From Sinohyriopsis cumingii (lineage: Eukaryota; Mollusca; Bivalvia; Unionida; Unionidae): a DNA stretch of 64,000 nucleotides. The notes under the pieces were generated by a model. That model ran no database searches. It saw only the letters and a list, made by a program, of their open reading frames with translations, and was not told where the DNA came from. Made by a program: the position numbers and the translations under genes. Shown here one piece after another: positions 37,501-46,503 of this stretch (positions within the stretch are counted from its first letter, which is position 1; the number at the start of each line of letters is the position of its first letter). Location: contig CM068832.1 in NCBI GenBank assembly GCA_028554795.2, forward strand, positions 84,115,049 through 84,179,048, in the 5' to 3' direction.

Positions 37501-38493
37501 GTCAGCGTGGAATTGTTCAAAGCTCTGGACATGGGATACCAACTGTTAGAAGTGTACGAAATTTGCCACTTTCCCAAGACACAACAGTACCACAAGGGTG
37601 ATCCCAGTCAGAAAGGCATTTTCGCCGACTACGTGGATGCCTTTTTGAAACTGAAACAAGAAGCCAGCGGCTATCCTTCCTGGTGTCACACTCCCGAAGA
37701 CCAAATACAATTCAAAGAGAAATACTACGCACAAGAAGGCATCTCTTTAGACCACATCGAAGAAAACGAAGGCAGGCGATCATTTGCCAAAGTGATGTTA
37801 AATTGCTTGTGTGGTAAAATGGCACAACGACCGTGTTTACCCAAGACGGAATATTTGACAGAACCTTCCCGCTACTTCCAGATGATTCACGACAAAACCA
37901 AATACATGAAACACGTGGACGTCGTTCGAGAGGATTTGATCTTGGTCAATTACGAAGAAGATCTGGACTTTGTACAAGACGACCCTTTTGAAAATGTCAT
38001 CATTGCGGCTTACGTGACAGCTCATGCTCGCTTAAAATTGTACGAAGCTTTAGAACTGTTAGAAGAACGCGTCCTGTACTTTGACACGGACAGTTGCATT
38101 TACATCCATCACCCGATTCAACATCACCCTGACATCGAAGGAGACCGTTTAGGAGCCTGGACAGACGAGCATCCCGACGACAAGATTCTAAGTTTCGTCA
38201 GTGGTGGTCCCAAAAATTACGGCTACGAATACCGGGACAAACAAGGAGAAGTGCACACGACGTGCAAAGTGAAAGGACTGACTCTGAATCATCGTACCAG
38301 TCGAGTGGACAACTTTGGGGTATTGAAAGAAGCCTTGCAATCGGGAGAGGATGGAAACTTTAAAGTGACCACCTATCAACCGAACAAGATTGTACGTTTA
38401 CCCACTCACCACATCGTCAGTCGACCCTTGGAAAAAGTCTATCAAATTGTACGGTCACGTCGGTATTGGTCTGTATATAAAAAGGAACCCTAG
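34517..38493 (+). CDS. polB: Protein-primed family B DNA polymerase (pPolB), one frameshift
   Basis: Replicates the element, probably by protein priming at the terminal repeats. The first ORF (34517-35629) starts with an acidic, NLS-like N-terminus (ESKRQKR). Family resemblance moves to another frame near 35450-35460, in an A-run, and continues to 38493, about 1,300 residues overall. Downstream are Cys/His clusters (35550-35860), exonuclease motif I (FFDFECMQ, D and E at 35932-35940), Exo II (HNFSGYDGQF), Exo III (CRFDVDI), polymerase motif A (YLDVCSLYP, about 37216), motif B (KVMLNCLCGK, about 37789) and motif C (YFDTDS, about 38077). All catalytic acids are present. The shift may be a mutation or an assembly error in a homopolymer. 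The last codons overlap the TATA box of the next gene. Confidence 0.93.
38476..38483 (+). promoter_or_regulatory. TATA box inside the polymerase 3' end
   Basis: TATAAAAA within the last codons of polB, 57 bp before the ATG at 38533. Confidence 0.6.
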
Positions 38494-38532
38494 GCAAGAT
38501 CGATAGTTCATTGTTCATTGAAGTAACTTACC

Positions 38533-38935
38533 ATGTCGTTGACGAAGAAGAAACCAGATTGGTTAGGAGTCAAATGTTGGACATCACCGAGACCAGGGTT
38601 TTGAGGCTTGGACACAAGAGGTGGCCTAGTATGCACGAGAGTTATTCAAGGAAAAAAGTTACTTTTCAACCTGTGTTAGTGACGGTGCCAGAAGAACCCG
38701 TCACCCAGGACAAGACTGTCGTGGACAGGCCTGAAAGACCCTTTCGGGAGGACACTTGTGTGACCTTACCCCTACTATAGAACTGGTTAGAACTTTACCC
38801 AAAACATGTTGTACAGACACTTGTGTTTATTCCACGTTCATGGTTATCATGTGCCTTTTATTCTTGTACTTAAGCCTTTGGCTTTTATGTATTTTTTGTC
38901 TTTCGTATTCATGTTTGAAAAAAACATTCAATAAA
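38533..38935 (+). pseudogene. Small Polinton membrane-protein remnant
   Basis: The ATG at 38533 has a TATA box upstream and an AATAAA at 38930-38935 downstream, so a transcription unit is likely. The frame from this ATG stops at 38602-38604. Polar coding-like sequence continues in a second frame to 38780. A hydrophobic segment (TFMVIMCLLFLYLSLWLLCI) followed by Lys residues lies in a third frame at about 38840-38910. This is either a one-TM protein gene broken by two indels or a spliced gene. No family recognised. Confidence 0.4.
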
Positions 38936-38952
38936 CGTGTTCTGAAAAAGTA

Positions 38953-38958
38953 TATAAA
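38953..38958 (+). promoter_or_regulatory. TATA box for the ATPase gene
   Basis: TATAAA 53 bp before the ATG at 39006. Confidence 0.6.
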
Positions 38959-39005
38959 CTCTTGTCTTGTTTGTTTTTCGTGTCACAAGTGACATTTCTC
39001 ACACC

Positions 39006-39749
39006 ATGGCTACCTCTGCTGTCTCTGCTCCCTCTTCCTCTACTGTCAAAGTCATCGACGAACACTTAGATCGTGCCAGTTGGGAGGCTTTGTATCTTCG
39101 CCATCCCTTTAACATGCTCATTGCTGGACCTAGCGGTTCAGGCAAAACCGAATTCGTCAAACGTTTGATCGAACATAAACATCATTTGATCGATCGACCC
39201 CCTCAACGAATCGTGTGGTGTTACAAAGAGTGGCAATCGGCGTACAGCCTCTTGTGAGAAAGTCAAGGCGATTCCATCGTGTTTGTGGAAGGCATTCCTA
39301 AAGAAGACGACGGCATCGTCTCTGACTCCCGTCTAACCCATTTGGTCATTTTTGACGACATGTTAGGAGAAGACGAAGAAGAAATTAAACTGTGGTTCAC
39401 GCGCAAAGGGCATCACCGTAATGCCAGTGTCGTTTACATCACCCAAAATTTGTTTCAACAAAGTAAAGCCCATCGCACCATCAGTCTCAATGCGCATTAC
39501 GTGGTCTTGTTTAAAAGCCCTCGAGATAAATCGCAAGTGCAAGTCTTAGCCAAACAGTTAGGAACGCCTTGGCTGACTCAGGCGTACGACGATGCCACTC
39601 AAACTCCACACGCCTATTTACTCGTCGATTTGAAACCTACGACCCCCGAGGATTTGCGATTTCGTACCCACGTGTTTCACCACTGGTGCCAGGACGGAGG
39701 GCCTGTCCTGTACACGTCTCCGTCCTCGACTTCATTTCACTCCCCATAA
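39006..39749 (+). pseudogene. A32-type (FtsK/HerA) genome-packaging ATPase, in-frame TGA
   Basis: One frame of 247 codons. Walker A GPSGSGKT is at residues 41-48 and Walker B LVIFDD at about 113-118, followed by DDMLGED and a Q-N motif (YITQNLF) like the sensor strand of this family. The product would pump DNA into the capsid. Codon 84 (39255-39257) is TGA with the same frame open on both sides, so only a truncated peptide lacking Walker B would be made unless the stop is read through or edited. I chose the ATG at 39006 because it follows the TATA box; the longer frame back to 38967 lacks an ATG there. Confidence 0.88.
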
Positions 39750-39756
39750 AAAAATC

Positions 39757-39764
39757 TATAAAAA
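39757..39764 (+). promoter_or_regulatory. TATA box for the 39804 gene
   Basis: TATAAAAA 40 bp before the ATG at 39804. Confidence 0.65.
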
Positions 39765-39803
39765 CCTCAGACCCTTTTTCGTCTGTCTCACTCCAGTGCG
39801 AAC

Positions 39804-40712
39804 ATGACGTCCCTTCAGCCGCATCTTCCCGTCGAATTGATTCGTGCCTTGTATGGCATCAGTCGAGAAAAAGATCCACAAACACGAGCTCGTGTCTTAG
39901 AAGCTAGTCTCAAAGAAGTCTTACGATGGTTCAAGGTGACGGCACGTCAATTACTCCAAGGAATCTTTCAGATTCCTCATCAAACCAAACGCTTTTTCGA
40001 TCGAAACAAAGTCCAACTGGCCGATCCCCGCATCGACACTCAAACCAAAAAACAAATCATTTTGAAACCTGGAGGGAGCGGTACTCTAGGAGGGGTCATC
40101 ATTCGCTCACTCTTAAGATGGGATCCTAATGCCCCCAAAGTTATACCCAAGACAAAAGTCCAACGAAACACCAAGAAGAAAAAGACCAGGTCCCCAAGGA
40201 GAACTTCTCCAGTGGCAGGACCCTCCTCTGACCAGACACCACCACCCCGGAAAAAGAAAAGAAGCCCCCAGAAAAAGAAAAGTCCACAGAAAACTAGTCG
40301 CAAGAGAGGCTCTTCGGCCAGGACGCAACCTTACACTCGCAAACCACGACCTGCCACGGCGGTGACTGCGTCTCCGGCAGCCTCACGTTTGTCCACTTCT
40401 CCGTTAATGACACCCAGAACTGAAGAGTACTTGGAGACGTTGATCACACCAAGAACTTCTCCGTTGATGACCCCCAAAAGAACTTCCCCAGTGGCAGGAC
40501 CTTCCAATTTAGTGGCAGTGGCTGCTGCTCACAAAGTACCTTCTCCCAAAATCAAAGTTCAAGAAAGATCGGGCATGTTACAAAGTTTACTGGATTTGTC
40601 CAAGCAAGAACTGGCTCGATTTAGTCCGTTACGTACCCCTGCACGACGTGTCATGCCTGTCCTCAAACTAATACGACGTCAAGACAGTCAGTGGCGACGC
40701 GTTCCAGTATAA
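39804..40712 (+). CDS. Basic Polinton virion-type protein, 302 aa
   Basis: The N-terminal third is probably helical. A glycine motif GGSGTLGG lies at about residues 90-97, of the kind cleaved in adenovirus-like precursors. A Lys/Arg/Pro/Ser-rich domain (about 115-185) follows, then Ser/Thr-Pro repeats (TSPVAGPS twice, SPLMTP twice). This looks like a DNA-condensing core or scaffold protein; that is inference, and I cannot assign an ortholog. The ORF is intact. Its stop codon TAA is part of the TATA box of the next gene. Confidence 0.7.
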   Translation: MTSLQPHLPVELIRALYGISREKDPQTRARVLEASLKEVLRWFKVTARQLLQGIFQIPHQTKRFFDRNKVQLADPRIDTQTKKQIILKPGGSGTLGGVIIRSLLRWDPNAPKVIPKTKVQRNTKKKKTRSPRRTSPVAGPSSDQTPPPRKKKRSPQKKKSPQKTSRKRGSSARTQPYTRKPRPATAVTASPAASRLSTSPLMTPRTEEYLETLITPRTSPLMTPKRTSPVAGPSNLVAVAAAHKVPSPKIKVQERSGMLQSLLDLSKQELARFSPLRTPARRVMPVLKLIRRQDSQWRRVPV

Positions 40713-40716
40713 AAAA
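40708..40716 (+). promoter_or_regulatory. TATA box overlapping a stop codon
   Basis: TATAAAAAA; the TAA at 40710-40712 is the stop of the preceding gene. The next ATG is at 40771. Confidence 0.65.
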
Positions 40717-40770
40717 GGCCTGTGACCAAGTCGGGTATCAGTGTTTTTTGGTGCTCTTGAAGACTCAAAG

Positions 40771-41157
40771 ATGTCACCCTCCAGAAAACCCCAAGGAAAG
40801 AAAAGGAAAGGACCGCCACCACGTTTAGCCAAACATGGGGACATGTTATCTGTCCTGTCCAAAGCTTCTCCACCCCTACGAAAAAAACTCATTCAAACAG
40901 CATCCAAAGAGGTCATCGATACCGTGTGCGAATGTTGTTTGAACGTTTTGAAAGGCACGATCCCTTTGTCCAAACACCAGAAACAATGCTTAGGCAAACA
41001 TCGTCACGTTCTTCGCCAAATGGTTCAAAAGAAAATTCCCATTCGTCAAAAAAAGAAGATGTTAGTGCAACGTGGAGGTATTTTACCTCTCTTGTTAGGC
41101 CCCATACTGAAAGGAGTCTTGGGAACCATGTTGGAAGGACTGGTGGGAGCAAGATAA
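40771..41157 (+). CDS. Small basic protein with hydrophobic C-terminus, 128 aa
   Basis: It begins MSPSRKPQGKKRKGPPPRLA. A central Cys/His region follows (CECCLNVLKG, H..C....H), then QRGGILPLLLGPILKGVLG at the C-terminus. A Gly-Gly site before a hydrophobic amphipathic helix is a recurrent feature of small Polinton and adintovirus virion proteins, thought to resemble adenovirus minor core or membrane-active peptides. Function is inferred from that similarity only. The ORF is intact, and TATA boxes lie before it and at its end. Confidence 0.65.
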   Translation: MSPSRKPQGKKRKGPPPRLAKHGDMLSVLSKASPPLRKKLIQTASKEVIDTVCECCLNVLKGTIPLSKHQKQCLGKHRHVLRQMVQKKIPIRQKKKMLVQRGGILPLLLGPILKGVLGTMLEGLVGAR

Positions 41158-41161
41158 AAAG
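41154..41161 (+). promoter_or_regulatory. TATA-like box overlapping a stop codon
   Basis: GATAAAAA includes the TAA stop (41155-41157) of the previous ORF and lies about 50 bp before the ATG at 41207. It is weaker than the other boxes. Confidence 0.45.
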
Positions 41162-41206
41162 GCCCTCGGAAGTTCCAAGATCTCAGAATCGACCCCTGAC
41201 AACCCC

Positions 41207-41845
41207 ATGGAAGGACGAAAACTAGCTTTAGTGCCTTACAAACGATGGATGGAATACCATCGGTGGCAAGAACCACACACCCCGCATTTACCTCCCAATC
41301 TCCATTTGAGCGAGATGTCCCAGTTACAACACGAATTGCAGTCCTTGATGGATCGCCAAGATTTGTCCGACACAGAAAAATCGCAAAAGTGCGGTCAACT
41401 CTTGCAACGACTGCAACTCTTTCACCAGAAAGCTTTAGACGAAACAGCTCTACCCACTCTGAAAGATTTTAAGACCTTGATGAAAAGTCCAGCACCATCA
41501 CCAGTACCAGTACCAGTACCACCAGTACCCGTGACCAAGACAGAAAAAGGAGAAGAAGAGGAAGGGGTTCAAACTCCACCAGAAAAAGTACGCAAGTTAA
41601 CAACACCACCTACCTCCAGAATTGGATGGATTAAAAAGATGATGGCCACCCCTTCTTCCTCACAAGAGAAAAAGAAAGTGAAGACAGAAGTGAAGACAGA
41701 AGTGAAACAAGAACCGATATCCCCCGCTCAGACATCCTTCTCCTCTTCGACACCTATTGCTGGCCGCACACGCAAAGCATTGCAATCCAAGAAAATACCA
41801 AAAGAGAAAAAGAGTAGCATCCTCCAAGAGTGGGTGTCTTATTAA
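41207..41845 (+). CDS. Polinton accessory protein with SUMO-type motifs, 212 aa
   Basis: The N-terminus MEGRKLALVPYKRWMEYHRW is followed by a helical Gln/Leu-rich segment (about 35-85). A Pro/Val repeat (PVPVPVPPVPV) and a Ser/Lys-rich tail come next. The tail holds three consecutive psi-K-x-E sites (VKTE, VKTE, VKQE) followed by PISP, matching the SUMO attachment consensus. The position between the core-type proteins and the integrase is like unassigned ORFs in other Polintons. Intact; function unknown. Confidence 0.65.
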   Translation: MEGRKLALVPYKRWMEYHRWQEPHTPHLPPNLHLSEMSQLQHELQSLMDRQDLSDTEKSQKCGQLLQRLQLFHQKALDETALPTLKDFKTLMKSPAPSPVPVPVPPVPVTKTEKGEEEEGVQTPPEKVRKLTTPPTSRIGWIKKMMATPSSSQEKKKVKTEVKTEVKQEPISPAQTSFSSSTPIAGRTRKALQSKKIPKEKKSSILQEWVSY

Positions 41846-41868
41846 CACACCAACCAACACAAAAAAAA

Positions 41869-42980
41869 ATGGAAAAAGTCTTAGACAGCATTTACTACGA
41901 TCCCTCGCATCCTGCAGGTTACGCAGGAGTTCAAAAATTGTATCGTGCTGCCAAAACGCGACTGAAAAGTCTCCGTTTACCTCAAGTGCAACGATGGTTA
42001 CAAGAACAAGCTACCTACACTTTACACAAACCCATTCGACGCAAGTTTGCCAGAAGTCGCACCCGAGTGGAAGGCATCGATCATCAATGGCAAGCCGATT
42101 TAGCCGATGTCTCTCATGTGGCCAGCTACAATCGTGGCTACAAATATTTGTTTTGTGTCATCGACGTCTTTTCCAAATTTGCCTGGGTCGTACCCTTGAC
42201 TTCCAAATCGAGCAGCGAGTTAGTGCGAGCCCTGCAACGAGTGTTGAAACAAAGTGGTCGTCACCCTCTTCGATTACAAACGGACAAAGGCACCGAATTT
42301 CTGAAGCAAGCTTTCCAAAAAGAATTAAAGAAACGTGACATTCATTTTTTTACCACCGAGAATCCCGAAACCAAAGCCAGCATCGTGGAACGTTTTCAAC
42401 GCACTTTGAAAGAACACATGTGGAAATATTTTACGCATCACCACACTCTGAAGTACATCGACATCTTACCGCACCTGGTGCAAGCGTACAACCAATCTTA
42501 CCATCGAAGCATCGGACGTGCCCCGCAAGACGTGACTCCCGACAACGAAGTGCTGGTGTTTGAGCGTCTGTTTGGTACGTCCCCGACGAGGGCTGTCCCC
42601 GAGAAAAGTGGAATGTTGGCCGTAGGAGATTGGGTGAGCATTGGCAAAACCAAACGCACTTTCGACAAAGGTTACTTACCTAACTGGACGACTGAATTGT
42701 TTCGCGTCACTGGACGAGTACATGGCCGTCATCCTGCCGTCTATAAATTGGAAGACATGAACGGAGAAGTGCTCAAAGGAACGTTTCATTTGCCCGAGTT
42801 ACAACGTGTCACCAAAAAAGAAGACGACGTGTACGACATCGAAAGCATTCTCGAACGCAGAACCCGTAAAGTGGGCAAACGACGTGTCAAAGAAGTCAAA
42901 GTACGTTGGAAAGGATATCCACCCAGTTTTTTTATTCTTGGATCGACGCTTCGCAAGTCATCGACTATAAAAAGAAGTGA
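41869..42980 (+). CDS. int: Retroviral-like DDE integrase with chromodomain, C-terminal frameshift
   Basis: Inserts the element into the host genome. The start is the ATG at 41869. Catalytic residues: Asp in QADLAD (residue 77), Asp in LQTDKGTEF (139) and Glu in KASIVERF (174), with 34 residues between the last two. A C-terminal chromodomain follows (DVYDIESIL...VKVRWKGYP), which would guide it to modified chromatin. Within the chromodomain a run of seven T (42927-42933) shifts the frame: the family-like end continues in the other frame to a stop at 42978-42980, while the intact frame runs on to 43101 with unrelated sequence. A homopolymer error or a real mutation are both possible. The catalytic core is whole. 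Confidence 0.92.
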
Positions 42981-42985
42981 CCATC

Positions 42986-43402
42986 ATGCCCTTTCACACA
43001 GCAGACGCAGCTACGTCGACCACTCCTCCTTCACCCAGTTCTTCTGTGCAACATTTACAAAAACAACCCTTGTGGGTGTGGTGTGGAGAACGTGTGCCTA
43101 AAACGCAAATCGTCTTTTTCTGCCAAATCTTCGTGGTGTATTGTGTCATCGGGGCAGCCATCGCCAATTTGAGTTTGCAACAAGGAGACAAACAATTGTG
43201 GACCATTTTATTGAGCAGTTGCATCGGTTACCTGCTTCCTAATCCCTTCCTGAAATTCACCTCGAACGGGAACCAAGGGAACCTTGTGTCCAGTGCCAGT
43301 GCCAGTCACCACTCCAACCACAACCAGAACCCCATTTTGGGCGGAGACACGCCTCTGACGTCCACTAACCCCTCGGACAGCCACAGAACTCTGGAATTAT
43401 GA
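42986..43402 (+). CDS. Small two-TM Polinton protein, 138 aa
   Basis: After a polar N-terminus there are two hydrophobic segments (QIVFFCQIFVVYCVIGAAI at about residues 40-60, and LWTILLSSCIGYLLPNP at about 70-87), then an Asn/Ser-rich tail. Small proteins with this twin-helix, LLPNP-ending layout recur beside capsid genes in Polintons (from general knowledge). The ATG at 42986 is six bases after the end of the shifted integrase frame. The last codons overlap the next gene by ATGA. Possible viroporin or membrane anchor (inference). Confidence 0.65.
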   Translation: MPFHTADAATSTTPPSPSSSVQHLQKQPLWVWCGERVPKTQIVFFCQIFVVYCVIGAAIANLSLQQGDKQLWTILLSSCIGYLLPNPFLKFTSNGNQGNLVSSASASHHSNHNQNPILGGDTPLTSTNPSDSHRTLEL

Positions 43403-44322
43403 GTCACCAAAACCAATTTTACTTAACCTTACCCAGTGACAGTTCCATGGAGGTGTTTCCCAAGAACACGTTGTGCTGTTACACGGCCAAATTACCTCAA
43501 GCCATCCCCTTAGATCACGAAGCCCATTGGGAAGTGGCTTTAGTAGAAATGATTCACCCGACCCAAGTCCTCAATGTCCTTCCCAATCAAAAGTTTTTTG
43601 ATGCGGAAGTTCATGACGAACAATTGCAACAGTGGATGGATAGCAATGTCAAATATGACAAGAAAACCCGTACACAAAAGTACACCACCTATCACTTGTT
43701 CATTTCCCCAGGCTATTATTTTAGTGGTCAACATTTGGTCAGCACCATAGCCTCCAGGTTTAATGTCGTGTTTCTGAAAGCTTTGGAGCATGTTAACAAA
43801 AGTGTCACCATGGAGTACCACAAAACAGCTCGTCGCTTCTTGATGAAATTTGAACGGAGTAAAATCCTGTCCATTTTATTTTGTCCTGAATTGTATGACA
43901 TGTTGGGCGGAGACATGAACCTGAGAATGAGCATGATGAAGAAAAGCAAATTACCCATCGTTTACGACAACGAGTCGTTTAGCAAGTTATTTCGTGCCCC
44001 GGTAGAACTGAACCAAGGACTGAATTTGATGTTCGTGTATTCCGATGTGGTGGAGTACAACGTGGTGGGACACACCTCCGTACCGTTACTGCGTGTCATT
44101 CCTTTCAAAGTGGATTCTGCCACGAACACTGACGAGGAAGGTGGAAACACTTACCACGTCCACCGCGAATTTGTCCATCCTCACTATTTGCCTGTCAGTA
44201 AGTCGTATTTGGACACGGTCAACATTGCTATAAAAGGAGATCTGGGACAAAATATTCCATTTACCAAAGGAAAAGTCACGGTGAAACTCCATTTTCGAAA
44301 ACGGTTCTCTCACGACTCTTAA
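43399..44322 (+). CDS. Polinton minor capsid (penton-type) protein, 307 aa
   Basis: The N-terminus MSHQNQFYLTLPSDSSMEVF and the C-terminal part (LMFVYSDVVEYNVVGHTSVP, PLLRVIPF, final KLHFRKR) are hallmarks of the single jelly-roll minor capsid protein, which sits just upstream of the major capsid gene in Polintons. It would form the five-fold vertices. The ORF is intact. Its ATG overlaps the upstream stop (ATGA) and its stop is 3 nt before the next ATG, suggesting a shared transcript. TATAAAAG at 44230-44237 near its end may serve the next gene. Confidence 0.85.
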   Translation: MSHQNQFYLTLPSDSSMEVFPKNTLCCYTAKLPQAIPLDHEAHWEVALVEMIHPTQVLNVLPNQKFFDAEVHDEQLQQWMDSNVKYDKKTRTQKYTTYHLFISPGYYFSGQHLVSTIASRFNVVFLKALEHVNKSVTMEYHKTARRFLMKFERSKILSILFCPELYDMLGGDMNLRMSMMKKSKLPIVYDNESFSKLFRAPVELNQGLNLMFVYSDVVEYNVVGHTSVPLLRVIPFKVDSATNTDEEGGNTYHVHREFVHPHYLPVSKSYLDTVNIAIKGDLGQNIPFTKGKVTVKLHFRKRFSHDS

Positions 44323-44325
44323 GTC

Positions 44326-44721
44326 ATGTATCCAGTGTACCGAGGGGTTGCTCGACAGCGAGGACACGGTTTAGGAGATATGGTAAAATCGGCCTTTCGT
44401 TCGGTGGCCCCGCTGTTGAAACCGATGGTGACACGCGGATTGCACGCCTTGAAAGATGCGGCACTGACGCAAGGCAAAGAATTTCTCCAAAATGTCATCA
44501 TCGACAAACAAAACCCTAAAGAAGCCTTCATGAGGGCAGGCAAAAATGTCTTGCTGCAAACGGGCAAAGACATTTTGGGTCACCGAGAAACACCTATAAA
44601 TGCACTGCACGCTACCGAGTCAGGCATTCAGCAAGGACAAGGCAGAAAGAGACGAAGAAAACACCCTTTCACCAGACTTCAAGCTAGAAAGGCCAAGAAA
44701 AGAAGAACCGTTCGAGACTAA
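44326..44721 (+). CDS. Small amphipathic/basic Polinton protein, 131 aa
   Basis: It begins MYPVYRGVARQRGHGLGDMV, then a likely amphipathic helix (KSAFRSVAPLLKPMVTRGLH) and Ala/Lys-rich helices, and ends in a Lys/Arg-rich tail (GRKRRRKHPF...KAKKRR). The glycine site before an amphipathic helix recalls the membrane-lytic protein VI of adenovirus-like capsids (inference). It is intact and lies between the minor and major capsid genes, as in other Polintons. Confidence 0.65.
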   Translation: MYPVYRGVARQRGHGLGDMVKSAFRSVAPLLKPMVTRGLHALKDAALTQGKEFLQNVIIDKQNPKEAFMRAGKNVLLQTGKDILGHRETPINALHATESGIQQGQGRKRRRKHPFTRLQARKAKKRRTVRD

Positions 44722-44756
44722 GACGTTTTCGATTATTGAGAAAAGAGACAAAAAAA

Positions 44757-46070
44757 ATGATGCACCGAGAATCTTGCGCTTGTTCCAAGACGGAACTGGA
44801 TCTGTTTGCCATGCCCCCTACCATGATGACGATGCAAGAATCCCAGTAGGTGGAATTTCACCCCGTCTCCTCATTGACCGATTCCGCTCCCATCGAGTTT
44901 GAAATCAAAGGACAGCCCGAAGATTACATCGATCTGAATAGCAGTTACTTGTACCTGAAAGTCAAAATTCTAGATAAGACTGGAGGTGCTATAGACGATG
45001 AAGCAGTAGCTCCCGTCAACAATTTCATGCATTCCTTGTTCAGTGGAGTGGACTTGTACTTGAATAACAAACTGGTCAGTAGCAGCATGGATACTTACCC
45101 TTATCGTGCCTACCTGGAAAATCTCTTGACGTACGGAATAGATGCCAAGAACACTCATCTCAATGCCTGTGTGGTATGGGAAGCTGACGAACCTACCAAG
45201 TTTGAAATATTGGAAACTGATGAAAAGAAAGACAACAATGATGGATTTCTAGAACGAAGAAAGAGAATCACGGGAGCCGACACAAGTTTAGAACTGATGG
45301 ATCGTTTGCATTTGGACATGTGGTTGCAAGAAAAGTATTTGCTGAACGGGGTGGATGTCCGCCTGAGACTGACTCGTAGCAGTGCCGCTTTCCATTTGAT
45401 GGCTGATAGTGACGGTTACAAAACCAAAATCCTAGAAGCCAGACTCTACGTACGCCGTGTGGAAGTGTTACCTAAAGTGGGAAACGACATCAGTCAGACG
45501 TTGAGCAGAACGACTGCCAAGTATCCCATACGACGCGTGGAAGTGAAAACCTTCACCATTCCCAAGGGACAGCGATCCATGATCGAAGATCATCTGTTCC
45601 AAGGACAGTTACCCAAACGTTTGATCGTTGGTATCGTCGAGAATACAGCCTTCAACGGAGCTGCCGAAAAAAATCCTTTCTACTTTCAACACTTTGGCGT
45701 GTCCAAAATCGAAGTCAGTCGCGATGGCAAGACCTTGTGTACCCGACCTTTCGAACCTGACTTTACCAAGAAGAATTACTTGAGATCGTACTTGTCCCTG
45801 TACGAAGCCACCGGACAGTTAGGAACCAATACCAGTCACGGTATTACGTACGAGGATTATGCAGGAGGCTACGCTTTGTGGGCTTTCGATTTCACTCCAG
45901 ACCAAGGCAGCGACGAGGGACATTTCCACCCTATAAAATCCGGCCAGATTCGTGTGGAAATTCAGTTTAAAGACCGAGACCCTGATGAAACGGTGAACGT
46001 CATCCTGTATGCAGAATTCGATAATACCATAGAAATCAACAGTTTGAGAGAAGTCATCCTAGATTACTAG
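44757..46070 (+). pseudogene. Major capsid protein (double jelly-roll), in-frame TAG at codon 31
   Basis: The frame from tandem ATGs at 44757 and 44760 gives a family-like N-terminus (HRESCACSKTELDLFAMPPT), but codon 31 (44847-44849) is TAG. The same frame then runs 406 codons to 46070 with clear Polinton capsid features: EDYIDLNSSYLYLKVKI, NNFMHSLFSGVDLYLN, SSMDTYPYRAYLENLL, and TAKYPIRRVEVK between the two jelly rolls. It would form the hexons of the virion. After the stop the first in-frame start is a GTG, so normal initiation would not yield the full protein. Two AATAAA signals follow. Confidence 0.9.
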
Positions 46071-46120
46071 AAACCATGGAAGACTGTCATCCCTCTTTAC
46101 CTAGTGGAGAAACTTTTAGT

Positions 46121-46305
46121 GTTGGATTATTGTTAAAAAATGTTAGAGTTGTTGTTGTTTAGTGTTAAGTGATTTTTGAATAAAAAATGTTGTGTTTTGA
46201 AAAAATTGTTTGATGTTATATTGTTGGATTATTGTTAAAAATGTTAGAGTTGTTGTTTAGTGTTAAGTGATTTTTGAATAAAAAATGTTGTGTTTTGAAA
46301 AAAAA
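46121..46305 (+). terminator. Duplicated poly(A) signal region after the capsid gene
   Basis: A block of about 100 bp is tandemly duplicated (46121-46222 and 46223-46305). Each has AATAAA (46179-46184 and 46277-46282) followed by the GT-rich TGTTGTGTTTTG, as in conventional cleavage/polyadenylation sites. This contrasts with the histone-type ends of the flanking small genes. Confidence 0.75.
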
Positions 46306-46410
46306 TGCCTTTGTCTTTTGTTTAGCTATAAGAATGTTGGATTGATGCTCTTTCATTTCTTACTATCCCTCCCATAACACTCACTGAACGTTGCGGCTCG
46401 AAACCCGTGT

Positions 46411-46440
46411 GGGGGATGTTTTCCTTCACGTCCGCGCTTT
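46411..46440 (+). promoter_or_regulatory. Shared promoter box, copy 1
   Basis: GGGGGATGTTTTCC followed by TTCACGTCCGCGCTTT, 64 bp before the ATG at 46504. The same box is at 47276-47305 and 48587-48616, each before a small gene. Confidence 0.7.
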
Positions 46441-46503
46441 GACTTTAAGAACCGGGGTTGTTTCCAGTCTAACCATCCATTGTCGACTCATCCTCCTAAG
46501 AAG

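Noticed and set aside
35713..38379. Minus-strand and out-of-frame ORFs within the polymerase, ATPase, capsid and integrase genes
   Set aside because: They overlap genes with clear catalytic or family motifs and show no domain of their own.
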